Translations under genes and position numbers: made by a program | The notes under the pieces: model-generated | What the model was told of the DNA's origin: nothing | The model's input: the letters and a program-made list of their open reading frames with translations, nothing else | The model's database searches: none | Assembly: GCF_900109645.1 (NCBI RefSeq) | Contig: NZ_FOBG01000001.1 | Span: forward strand, 248,001 to 312,000 | DNA length: 64,000 nucleotides | Origin: Duganella sp. CF402 | GTDB lineage: Bacteria; Pseudomonadota; Gammaproteobacteria; Burkholderiales; Burkholderiaceae_D | Direction: 5' to 3' | Shown: one piece after another, positions 57,150-64,000 of the stretch | Layout: each line of letters opens with the position of its first letter | Numbering within the stretch: position 1 is the first letter of the stretch

Positions 57150-57596
57150 ATGAGCGCTGCGTTAGACAAGAAAACCGCCAACCTCGGTGTGGCCTGGGAG
57201 GGCATCTACGGCTATACCCAGGCTGTGAAGGTGAAGGACACGATCTACATTTCCGGCCAGCTGAGCCACGACCAGCAGGGCAATCTGGTGGCGCCGGCCG
57301 TGCTGGGCGCAGACGGCAAGCCGCGCGATTTCGACACGATGGCGGCGCAGATGCGCCAGACCTATGTCAACGCCATTGAGCTGCTGGCGCAGTTCGGCGC
57401 CACGCTCGACAACGTGGTGGAAGAAACTTTGTTCGTGCTGGACGTCGATGCCGCCTTCAAAGTGGCCGGCGTGGTGCGCAAGGAAATGTACGCCAGTGCG
57501 CAACCCGCCATCGCCAGCAATCTGATCGGCGTGTCCCGGCTGGCGTTTCCGGAACAGCTAATCGAGATTGCTTTCCGCGCCGTCCTGCCGGATTAA
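57150..57596 (+). CDS. RidA-family protein (YjgF/YER057c/UK114)
   Basis: 148 residues from the ATG with AAGGAAG upstream. The fold is recognised by KVKDTIYISGQLSHDQQGNLV, MAAQMRQTYVNAIELLAQFGATLDNVVEETLFV and the C-terminal RLAFPEQLIEIAFRAV. The Arg that RidA uses to bind the imine acid (in the PARS segment) is not present here; the place reads PAIASN. It is therefore probably not an enamine/imine deaminase of the RidA type, but one of the Rid groups without that Arg. The stop overlaps the MFS stop by 4 bases (TTAA). Confidence 0.88.
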   Translation: MSAALDKKTANLGVAWEGIYGYTQAVKVKDTIYISGQLSHDQQGNLVAPAVLGADGKPRDFDTMAAQMRQTYVNAIELLAQFGATLDNVVEETLFVLDVDAAFKVAGVVRKEMYASAQPAIASNLIGVSRLAFPEQLIEIAFRAVLPD

Positions 57597-58903
57597 GCCT
57601 GCTTGCGGCGGGTCAGGAATACCAGACCTGCCGCGATCACCGAGGCCGCCGCCAGTGCGTACAAACCGCCCTGGATCGAGCCGGTCTTCTGTTCCAGATA
57701 GCCGAAGGTGGCTGGCGCGACGAAGCCGCCGAGGTTGCCCAGCGAGTTGATCAGCGCGATCACCGCTGCGGCGATGCGACTGTCCAGATACCCTTGCGGA
57801 ATCGGCCAGAACAGCGACGATGCCGCCTTGAAGCCGATGCCGGCAAAGCAGATCGCCACGAATGCAAACACCGGGCCGCCGGTGGTGGAGGCGAACATGC
57901 CGCAGGCTGCAATCAACAGCGCCACCGCCACCCATGCCTGCTGGTGGCGATACTTCTGCGCCAGCGTGGCAAACATGTACATGGCCGCGATCGAGATCAT
58001 CCACGGAATCGAGTTGAACAGGCCGATCTGGAACTCGCTGAAATGGCCCATCTTCTTGATGATGCTCGGCAGCCAGAACGTCGCGCCGTAGATGGTCAGC
58101 TGGATCGCGAAGTAAATGAAGCAGAACAGCGCGATGCGGCCATCCTTGAGCAGCGTGAACATGCTGGCGTGGACCGGCTTGCTGGCGTCGCGCTCCTTCT
58201 TCTCGGCGGCGATGACGGTGGCCAGCGCGTTGCGCTCGGCATCGGTGAGCCACTTGGCGTCTTCCGGCCTGGAGTCGAGGCAGAACCACACCACGAAGCA
58301 CAGCGCCACCGAGGCCAAACCTTCGATGATGAACATCCATTGCCAGCCGTGGAAGCCGCCGCCCTCAATCGACAGCAGCGCGCCCGACAGCGGCCCGGAC
58401 ATGACCGACGCCAGCGCCGAGCCGCTCAGGAAAATCGCCATCGCCTTGCCGCGCTCGCGGTTCGGCAGCCATTGCGTGAAGTAGTAGACCACGCCGGGGA
58501 AGAAGCCGGCCTCGGCCACGCCCAGCAGGAAGCGCATCACGTAGAACGACGTCTCGCCCTGCACGAAGGCCATGCCGGTGGCGACCACGCCCCAACTGGC
58601 CATGATGCGGGTCAGCCAGGCCTTGGCGCCGAAGCGCTGTTGCAGGATGTTGGACGGCACTTCGAACAGCGCGTAGGCGAGGAAGAACACGCCCGCGCCA
58701 AAACCGAACGCCGCCGCGCCGATGCCGAGGTCTTTCTCCAGGTGCGAACGCACGAAGCCGATGTTGACGCGGTCGATGTAATTGGCGATGAACATCACCA
58801 CGAACAGCGGCAGGATGCGCCATTTGACTTTGCTGACGGCGGTGTCGAGCACGGTAGGGGCGGCGGCTTGCGCGCCGCCAGCGGTGGTGGTTGCTGTAGT
58901 CAT
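57593..58903 (-). CDS. MFS transporter, anion:cation symporter type (probable glucarate/galactarate permease)
   Basis: 436 residues, 12 predicted helices. ACS-family features are YIDRVNIGFVRSHLEKDLGI at the N-terminus, GVAEAGFFPGVVYYFTQWLPNRERGKAMAIFLSGSALA and the central loop with ALATVIAAEKKERDASKP. Members carry sugar acids and other organic anions with protons. Its position 31 bases after glucarate dehydratase and the shared regulator make D-glucarate or galactarate the likely substrate. The N-terminal TTTATTTAGGAQAA tail is unusual in composition. Confidence 0.9.
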   Translation of the reverse strand: MTTATTTAGGAQAAAPTVLDTAVSKVKWRILPLFVVMFIANYIDRVNIGFVRSHLEKDLGIGAAAFGFGAGVFFLAYALFEVPSNILQQRFGAKAWLTRIMASWGVVATGMAFVQGETSFYVMRFLLGVAEAGFFPGVVYYFTQWLPNRERGKAMAIFLSGSALASVMSGPLSGALLSIEGGGFHGWQWMFIIEGLASVALCFVVWFCLDSRPEDAKWLTDAERNALATVIAAEKKERDASKPVHASMFTLLKDGRIALFCFIYFAIQLTIYGATFWLPSIIKKMGHFSEFQIGLFNSIPWMISIAAMYMFATLAQKYRHQQAWVAVALLIAACGMFASTTGGPVFAFVAICFAGIGFKAASSLFWPIPQGYLDSRIAAAVIALINSLGNLGGFVAPATFGYLEQKTGSIQGGLYALAAASVIAAGLVFLTRRKQA

Positions 58904-58934
58904 GTTTGTCTCCTTGTGGTTCTTATTGTTGTTT

Positions 58935-60266
58935 TTAGCGAACCATGCAAGGCATCTTGTTATTGAACTTCCAGCCGGGGATCAGGAACTGCATCGCCAC
59001 CGCATCGTCCCGCGCGCCCAGCCCCATATTGTTGTAGAGGTGGTGGGCGGCCTCGATGGCATCCATGTCCAGCTCGACGCCGAGGCCCGGCGTGGTCGGC
59101 ACCTGCACCATGCCGCCCTTGATCTGCAGCGGATTCTTGGTGAGATGCTGGCCGTCCTGCCAGATCCAGTGGGTGTCGATGGCGGTGATGTTGCCCGGCG
59201 CGGCGGCGGCTACGTGGGTGAACATGGCCAGCGAAACGTCAAAGTGGTTGTTCGAGTGCGAGCCCCAGGTCAGGCCCCATTCATGGCACATCTGCGCCAC
59301 GCGCACCGAACCCTGCATAGTCCAGAAGTGCGGGTCGGCCAGCGGGATGTCGACCGATTGCAGCTGGATCGCGTGGCGCATTTCGCGCCAGTCGGTGGCG
59401 ACCATATTGGTGGCGGTCAGCAGGCCGGTGGCGCGGCGGAACTCGGCCATCACCTCGCGGCCCGAGTAGCCGTTCTCGGCGCCGCACGGGTCCTCGGCGT
59501 AGGCCAGCACATCGCCCTTGTCGCGGCACAGGCGGATCGCGTCCTTCAGCAGCCAGCCGCCGTTCGGGTCCAAGGTCACGCGCGCTTCTGGGAAGCGTTC
59601 GTGCAGGGCGGTGACGGCTTCCATTTCTTCCTCGCCACGGAACACGCCGCCTTTCAGCTTGAAGTCGTTGAAGCCGTAGCGCTCGTAGGCGGCTTCGGCC
59701 AGCTTGACCACCGCGTCCGGCGTCAGCGCGGCTTCGTTGCGCACGCGCGACCAGTTGTCGGTGGCGTTGGCCGGGGTGGCGGCGTAGGGCAGGTCGGTCT
59801 TGTTGCGGTCGCCGATGTAGAACAGGTAGCCCAGCATTTCCACTTCCTTGCGCTGCTGGCCCTCGCCGAGCAGGGCGGCCACCGGCACGCCGAGGAATTT
59901 GCCGACCAGGTCCAGCAGCGCCGCTTCCAGCGCGGTGACCGCATGCACGGCGATGCGCAGGTCGAAGGTTTGCAGGCCACGGCCGCCGGCGTCGCGGCCG
60001 TCCAGCGCGGCGCGGGCGGCGTTGAGCAGGGCGTTGTAATTGCCGATCGGCTGGTTCAGCAGCAGCGGCTTGGTGTCTTCCAGCGCCTGACGGATCTTCT
60101 CGCCGCCCGGTACTTCGCCGACGCCGGTGTTGCCGGCGCTGTCGGTCAGGATCACCAGGTTGCGGGTGAAGTAGGGACCGTGGGCGCCACTCAGGTTGAG
60201 CAGCATGCTGTCACGGCCGGCAACCGGAATGACGCGGATGGCGGTGATGATGGGGGTCTGGTTCAT
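58935..60266 (-). CDS. gudD: Glucarate dehydratase
   Basis: 443 residues. Enolase superfamily, glucarate dehydratase type: the N-terminal [39 protein letters not shown]-x-K in [11 protein letters not shown], metal ligands in VTLDPNGGW and [17 protein letters not shown], and the catalytic His region [22 protein letters not shown]. It removes water from D-glucarate (and L-idarate) to give 5-keto-4-deoxyglucarate. It is first in a two-gene operon with the transporter. The promoter at 60303-60331 carries a LacI-type operator. No aldolase or kinase for the later steps is present in the window. Confidence 0.94.
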   Translation of the reverse strand: MNQTPIITAIRVIPVAGRDSMLLNLSGAHGPYFTRNLVILTDSAGNTGVGEVPGGEKIRQALEDTKPLLLNQPIGNYNALLNAARAALDGRDAGGRGLQTFDLRIAVHAVTALEAALLDLVGKFLGVPVAALLGEGQQRKEVEMLGYLFYIGDRNKTDLPYAATPANATDNWSRVRNEAALTPDAVVKLAEAAYERYGFNDFKLKGGVFRGEEEMEAVTALHERFPEARVTLDPNGGWLLKDAIRLCRDKGDVLAYAEDPCGAENGYSGREVMAEFRRATGLLTATNMVATDWREMRHAIQLQSVDIPLADPHFWTMQGSVRVAQMCHEWGLTWGSHSNNHFDVSLAMFTHVAAAAPGNITAIDTHWIWQDGQHLTKNPLQIKGGMVQVPTTPGLGVELDMDAIEAAHHLYNNMGLGARDDAVAMQFLIPGWKFNNKMPCMVR

Positions 60267-60281
60267 GGTTTTTCCTTCTGA

Positions 60282-60331
60282 AATGATTGCGCTGTCATTT
60301 GTATCTTAGAATGGAGTTGGGGGAAACTCAA
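60282..60331 (-). promoter_or_regulatory. gudD promoter with LacI-type operator
   Basis: On the minus strand TTGAGT (60326-60331) and TAAGAT (60303-60308) are 17 bases apart. The predicted start point falls in the dyad AATGATTGCGCTGTCATT (60282-60299), which has symmetric AATGA/TCATT arms and a GCGC centre, the form of LacI/GntR-type operators. The divergent LacI gene is the obvious regulator, so binding would block transcription from gudD. Confidence 0.7.
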
Positions 60332-60397
60332 GGGAAATTGATGATAGAAAATGATGTGCGGTGCTACAATGACACATCTTTTTCTATCGAGGCTGTC

Positions 60398-61429
60398 ATG
60401 AGCGAGCTGCGCACTTTGCGGACCACAACAGGGGAAATGCAGGTCAGCGGCGCCACGCTGGCCGATGTGGCCAAGCTGGCCGGGGTGTCGCCGATTACCG
60501 TGTCGCGCGCGCTCAACCAGCCGCATCTGGTGCGGCCGAACACGGTCGCCAAGGTGCAGGCGGCGGTGCAGCAGACCGGCTACGTCAAGAACATGATGGC
60601 CGGGGCGCTGGCGTCGAACCGCAGCCGGCTGGTGTCGCTGGTGCTGCCGACCATCTCCACGCCGATCTTCGCCGATATGGTGCAGGCCGCCAGCGACCAC
60701 CTGACGGCGGCCGGCTACCAGGTCATGCTGGGCTTGTCGAGCTACGAGGCGTGGCGCGAGGAACTGTTGGTCGAGACCATCCTGAGCCGGCGGCCGGATG
60801 GTGTGATCCTGACTGGCTCGCTGCACACCGACAGCACGCGGCGGCGCCTGCAGGCCGCGCAAGTGCCGGTGGTGGAGGCGTGGGACCTGACGCCGTCGCC
60901 GATCGACATGATGGTGGGCTTCTCGCACGAGGAAGTGGGGCATGCGATCGCCCAGCACCTGCTGGAGCGCGGCTACAAGCGGATCGCCATCCTGGCGGTT
61001 GAAGATCCGCGCGCGGCGCGGCGCAACCAGGGCTTGCAGGCCGGGCTGGCCAAGCTGGGCGTGCAGGTGGCGGCGGTGCAGATGATGCCGCTGCCATCCA
61101 CCTTCGGGCTGGGGCGGGATGGCTTGTCTCTGTTGCTGGAACGTTGTCCGGACGTCGACGCGGTGGTGTGCAGTTCCGACACACTGGCGCATGGCGTATT
61201 GACCGAAGCGATCGCACGCGGGCTCAGCGTGCCGGGGCAACTGGCGGTGGTCGGCTTCGGCGACCTTAATTTTGCTGAGCGAACCTATCCGCCGCTATCG
61301 ACTGTACGCGTCGATGGCGCTAATATCGGACGTGTGGCGGCGCAAGCGATACTGGACCGGTTGGACGGCAAGGCGATGGCCGGGCTGACCGACACCGGCT
61401 TCCAGTTGATCCAGCGCGGCAGCACCTAA
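60398..61429 (+). CDS. LacI-family transcriptional repressor
   Basis: 343 residues from the ATG at 60398. HTH and hinge: TLADVAKLAGVSPITVSRALNQPHLVRPNTVAKVQAAVQQTGYVKNMMAGALAS. The periplasmic-binding-protein-like core follows (RLVSLVLPTISTPIFADMVQAASDHL to LAVVGFGDLNFAERTYPPLSTVRVD). It is most like the gluconate regulator GntR. Divergent from gudD and its transporter, so the effector is likely glucarate, galactarate or a product. A TACAAT at 60365 may be its own -10 box, with AATGACA, a half-site of the operator, immediately after it, so autoregulation is possible. Confidence 0.93.
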   Translation: MSELRTLRTTTGEMQVSGATLADVAKLAGVSPITVSRALNQPHLVRPNTVAKVQAAVQQTGYVKNMMAGALASNRSRLVSLVLPTISTPIFADMVQAASDHLTAAGYQVMLGLSSYEAWREELLVETILSRRPDGVILTGSLHTDSTRRRLQAAQVPVVEAWDLTPSPIDMMVGFSHEEVGHAIAQHLLERGYKRIAILAVEDPRAARRNQGLQAGLAKLGVQVAAVQMMPLPSTFGLGRDGLSLLLERCPDVDAVVCSSDTLAHGVLTEAIARGLSVPGQLAVVGFGDLNFAERTYPPLSTVRVDGANIGRVAAQAILDRLDGKAMAGLTDTGFQLIQRGST

Positions 61430-61449
61430 ACCGATAACAGGAGGCCGGC

Positions 61450-61719
61450 ATGGAAATGAAGCGCATCAATGCGGGGAAATTGCGGGCCATCGGCTATGAC
61501 GCGCGCGACAAGCTGTTGCGGGTGGAGTTCGAGGATGGCACGGCGATGGATTATTCGGGCGTTGGCAACGAAGTGTGGCGCAAACTGTCCACCTCCGGCG
61601 CGGCGTGGAGCTACTACCGCGACAACATCGAAGACGAATACACCGGCCGCAAAGGCGTGGTGCGCAAACCGACCACCCGTGCCGATCTGGAAAACCTGTT
61701 CAAGGCGCCGGACGAATAA
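61450..61719 (+). CDS. KTSC-domain protein (89 aa)
   Basis: 89 residues. The KTSC fold is recognised from RINAGKLRAIGYDARDKLLRVEFEDGTAMDYSGVGNEVWRKLSTSGAAWSYYRDNIEDEYTGRKG; the conserved hydrophobic pattern and the closing YYRDNI-DEY block fit well. Function of the domain is unknown; it is often fused to, or near, proteins acting on RNA or in mobile loci. AGGAGG lies just before the ATG. It lies 20 bases after the LacI gene and 9 before paiB, on the same strand. Confidence 0.85.
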   Translation: MEMKRINAGKLRAIGYDARDKLLRVEFEDGTAMDYSGVGNEVWRKLSTSGAAWSYYRDNIEDEYTGRKGVVRKPTTRADLENLFKAPDE

Positions 61720-61728
61720 GGAGAATTC

Positions 61729-62334
61729 ATGCATTGTCCCGCCATGTTTCGTGAAGAGCGGTTGGAGGTGTTGCAGCAATTGATGCGGGAGCATCCGCTG
61801 GCGACCTTGATTACGGCCGGCGCCGGCGGGCTGACGGCGAACCTGATTCCGTTCTCGCTGCATGGCGACGTACTGCGCGCGCATCTGGCGCGGAACAACA
61901 AACAGCTGGATGACCTGCTGGCGGGGACGGAAGCGCTGATTGTGTTTCAGGGGCCGCAAAGCTACATCACACCGTCATGGTATCCCTCGAAAGCCGAGCA
62001 CGGCAAAGTGGTGCCGACCTGGAATTTCGTGATGGTGCAAGCACGCGGCATCCCGCAAGTGATGGACGATGCGGCCTGGCTGCGCGAACAAGTCGGCCAG
62101 ATGACCGCCAACCTCGAAGGCCAGCGCGCCGAACCGTGGAGCGTCGCCGACGCCCCCGACGACTTCATCGCCACCCAACTCCGCGCCATCGTCGGCGTCG
62201 AAATCCCCATCCGCTCGCTCGAAGGCAAATGGAAAATCAGTCAGAACCGCAACGAAGCCGACCGCCAAGGCGTCATCCAGGGCCTGTCATCGGAAAGCCG
62301 CTGCCCGGAAATGCATCGGCTTATGGCGCCTTAA
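61729..62334 (+). CDS. PaiB-like FMN-binding negative regulator
   Basis: 201 residues. The start CPAMFREERLEVLQQLMREHPLATLITAG, the block LIPFSLHGDVLRAHLARNNKQ and the segment FQGPQSYITPSWYPSK-type sequence are typical of the PaiB family (flavin-binding fold related to pyridoxamine-phosphate oxidases). B. subtilis PaiB is linked to sporulation/degradative enzyme control; role here unknown. The stop codon TAA is shared with the first base pairs of the non-autonomous element at 62333, so the element inserted exactly at the 3' end of the gene. Confidence 0.88.
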   Translation: MHCPAMFREERLEVLQQLMREHPLATLITAGAGGLTANLIPFSLHGDVLRAHLARNNKQLDDLLAGTEALIVFQGPQSYITPSWYPSKAEHGKVVPTWNFVMVQARGIPQVMDDAAWLREQVGQMTANLEGQRAEPWSVADAPDDFIATQLRAIVGVEIPIRSLEGKWKISQNRNEADRQGVIQGLSSESRCPEMHRLMAP

Positions 62335-62365
62335 TTCAGGGTCAGCTCTGTCATTTGGACACGCG
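62333..62365 (+). repeat. Left terminal repeat of the non-autonomous element
   Basis: 33 bases identical to 30302-30334, the first two lying in the PaiB stop codon. Confidence 0.93.
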
Positions 62366-62489
62366 TGATCGATGTTTGAGGATTCTCAAAGTGCTCTGTG
62401 AAATTTTAGCTGTCAGAGCTGTTGGGCTATTCCGCCTTTGAACGCGCATTAATAAAAATTGTTTTGATATGGATCAAAGGTGCCGGCTG

Positions 62490-62519
62490 CGTGTCCGAAT
62501 GACAGAGCTGACCCTGAAT
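62490..62519 (-). repeat. Right terminal repeat of the non-autonomous element
   Basis: 30 bases inverted relative to the left end, one mismatch (CCGAATG in place of CCAAATG). Confidence 0.9.
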
Positions 62520-62590
62520 GGTGATTTCCAATTGAATCCGCATCTGCACTGTGGTTTAATCGAATGATCTTTGATCCACTTGATTGCGAC

Positions 62591-63148
62591 ATGTCCGACG
62601 CCAGTATTCAGCCAGCTTTCCGAGTCGAGCGCTCTTCTGTTCACGGTAATGGTGTGTTCGCGCGGCGCGATATCGCTCCCGGTGAGCGTATCGTCGAATA
62701 TGCCGGGCGCGAAATCACCTGGGAGGAGGCGCAGATCCGCGCTGAGATCCAGGGCGGCCCGCATAATCACACTTTCTTCTTCAGCCTGGCCAACGGTAAT
62801 GTCATCGATGGCGGTGATCACGGCAACGAGGCGCGCTTCATCAATCATTCCTGCGAGCCGAATTGCGAGGCGATCGAGGGGGAGGATGGCCGCATTTTTA
62901 TCTATGCGCTGCATGACATCAAGCAGGATGAGGAACTCAGCTATTCTTATCCCCTGATTTACGAGGGCCGTCACACGCCTGCCATCAAGAAGGAGTTCGC
63001 TTGCCGCTGTGGCGCGCTCAATTGCACCGGCACGATGTTGGCTCCTAAGCCGCGCAAGCGCAAGCCGAAAATTAAGCCGCAACCGTTTGCAGATCTCGTC
63101 CCTGCTGCAGCAGCTGTTCAAAGTCCGCAGCCGGCAGCGCTGGGCTGA
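62591..63148 (+). CDS. SET-domain protein (putative protein lysine methyltransferase)
   Basis: 185 residues from the ATG at 62591; an ATG at 62564 would add nine. The SET fold is shown by RSSVHGNGVFARRDIAPGERIVEYAGREI, the pseudoknot FINHSCEPNCEA with the NHS-C motif, Y in EDEELSYSYPL-type sequence, and a post-SET C-R-C-G-x4-C. These are the S-adenosylmethionine- and lysine-binding residues. Bacterial SET proteins modify ribosomal or chromatin-like proteins; the substrate here is unknown. The C-terminal tail is very basic (KPRKRKPKIKPQ) and overlaps the EAL gene by 77 bases. Confidence 0.88.
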   Translation: MSDASIQPAFRVERSSVHGNGVFARRDIAPGERIVEYAGREITWEEAQIRAEIQGGPHNHTFFFSLANGNVIDGGDHGNEARFINHSCEPNCEAIEGEDGRIFIYALHDIKQDEELSYSYPLIYEGRHTPAIKKEFACRCGALNCTGTMLAPKPRKRKPKIKPQPFADLVPAAAAVQSPQPAALG

Positions 63149-64000
63149 AGTAGTAGCCCTGCATTTCGTCGCAGCCGTTGCGGCGCAGGTAGTCGACCTG
63201 GCTTTCGGTCTCCACGCCTTCGGCAATCACCCGCAGCTTGAGGTTGTGCGCCAGCGCGATGATGGACACCACAATCGCCGCCTCGTCATCCTCGTTGATG
63301 TCGCTGACGAAGGAACGATCGATTTTCAGCACGTCGATCGGGAAGTGCCGCAAATACGAGAAGCTGGAGTAGCCGGTGCCGAAGTCGTCGATCGACAGCG
63401 CCAGTCCCAGTGCCTTCAGCTTGTGCAACAATTCCACCGCCTGCGCCACGTCGTGCATGAACAGGCCTTCGGTTAGTTCGATATCGAGACAGGCTGGCGG
63501 CAGCCCGGTATCGCGCAGCACTTCGCTGATCGATGACAGCAGCTGCGGCTCGCTGAACTGGCGCGGCGACAAATTCACGGCGATGCGCAGCATGCCATGC
63601 CCGTCGTCCATCCAGCTGCGCGCCTGCGCACACGCGGTGCGCAGCACCCAGGCGCCGATTTCCACGATCAGCCCGGTCTCCTCGGCCAGCCCGATGAAGC
63701 GGTGCGGCGCCACCATGCCCAGTTCCGGATGCTGCCAGCGCAGCAGTGCTTCCATGCCGACCACGCGCCCGCTCTGCAAGTCCACCTGCGGCTGGTAGTG
63801 CAGCACGAACTCCTGCCGCACCAGTGCGTTGCGCAGCGCGCTTTCGATGCGCAGCCGTTCACGCGCCTCTTCGTTCATGGCCGGCTCGTAGAACTGGGTG
63901 TTGTTGCGGCCCAGCTTTTTGGCGCGGTACATGGCGATGTCGGCATGCTCGATCAGGCGCTGGGCCGAGGTGCCGTCCGCGCCGTACACGGCCACGCCGA
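63072..64000 (-). CDS. GGDEF/EAL protein, C-terminal part
   Basis: The reading frame is open to the right edge, so the N-terminus is outside the window. The first visible residues are the end of a GGDEF domain (AVYGADGTSAQRLIEHADIAMYRAKKLGRNN), followed by a full EAL phosphodiesterase domain: E-A-L-L-R-W, the Glu in DIELTEG, and DDFGTGYSSFSYLRHFPIDVLKID. The EAL catalytic residues look complete, so it should degrade cyclic di-GMP; the GGDEF active site is not visible. Its 3' end overlaps the SET gene by 77 bases, tail to tail. Confidence 0.93.
   Translation of the reverse strand, partial: GVAVYGADGTSAQRLIEHADIAMYRAKKLGRNNTQFYEPAMNEEARERLRIESALRNALVRQEFVLHYQPQVDLQSGRVVGMEALLRWQHPELGMVAPHRFIGLAEETGLIVEIGAWVLRTACAQARSWMDDGHGMLRIAVNLSPRQFSEPQLLSSISEVLRDTGLPPACLDIELTEGLFMHDVAQAVELLHKLKALGLALSIDDFGTGYSSFSYLRHFPIDVLKIDRSFVSDINEDDEAAIVVSIIALAHNLKLRVIAEGVETESQVDYLRRNGCDEMQGYYFSPALPAADFEQLLQQGRDLQTVAA

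Larger units (their letters stand above)
62333..62519. mobile_element. Non-autonomous (MITE-like) derivative of the REP-type element
   Basis: 187 bases without a gene. The left 33 bases are identical to the end of the transposase element at 30302; the right 30 bases match its other end with one substitution. The subterminal TTTGA (62375) and TCAAA (62474) lie at the same 9-base distance from the ends as in the full element. The interior is AT-rich and includes a TTTGAG-GATT-CTCAAA hairpin. It covers most of the PaiB-SET gap. Confidence 0.85.

Overview
The window looks like chromosome of a high-GC betaproteobacterium, most likely Oxalobacteraceae (Massilia / Duganella / Rugamonas type). This rests on protein character and gene order (hemX-hemY, nadE followed by a PII gene, ftsK-lolA-rarA-serS) and on codon use. 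No rRNA or other species marker is present, so the genus is an inference.

Layout. 1-9026 is mostly housekeeping: the end of a haem operon (hemX, hemY), a small coupled membrane-protein pair, an MBL-fold/rhodanese sulfur enzyme, inorganic pyrophosphatase, a Crp/Fnr regulator, a GNAT protein, NAD synthetase and PII. 9110-14437 is a sulfate-ester locus (arylsulfotransferase, TonB-dependent receptor, Tat-exported sulfatase). 14461-15763 is an AHSA1-AHSA1-ArsR operon with a visible promoter and operator. 15760-22678 carries a TRIC-type channel, an Smr protein, trxB, ftsK, lolA and rarA. 22686-27834 is a lineage-specific block: lipoproteins, two paralogous LuxR-type regulators around a PH-like membrane protein, and an alpha/beta hydrolase. 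27927-29540 holds serS and two identical tandem tRNA-Ser(CGA) genes.

29550-32618 contains a SIMPL protein followed by a complete REP-type tyrosine transposase element (30302-31345) bounded by 33-bp perfect inverted repeats. A gene-less derivative with the same ends and the same subterminal spacing lies 31 kb away at 62333-62519. 32844-48080 is one giant gene for a 5,078-residue RTX calcium-binding, type-I-secreted surface or extracellular protein, built by internal duplication. Its antisense strand is also open for 15.9 kb, which is explained by codon avoidance and not by a second gene. Three short ORFs with good ribosome-binding sites flank it.

48749-57596 has a small conserved hypothetical, a hybrid histidine kinase with two receivers and an HPt domain, an active/inactive M16 peptidase pair, a thioesterase, an alpha/beta hydrolase and a RidA-like protein. 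57593-61429 is a glucarate catabolism unit (MFS transporter, glucarate dehydratase, divergent LacI regulator) with an operator lying on the dehydratase promoter. The right end holds a KTSC protein, a PaiB-like protein, the non-autonomous element, a SET-domain protein and the C-terminal part of a GGDEF/EAL protein cut by the window edge.

The points most worth following up are the transposase element and its derivative, the giant RTX gene with its hairpin leader and small neighbours, the operators found by eye, and the sulfotransferase-receptor-sulfatase locus. No CRISPR array, prophage or classical defence system was seen. No gap longer than 300 bases lacks an annotated feature.
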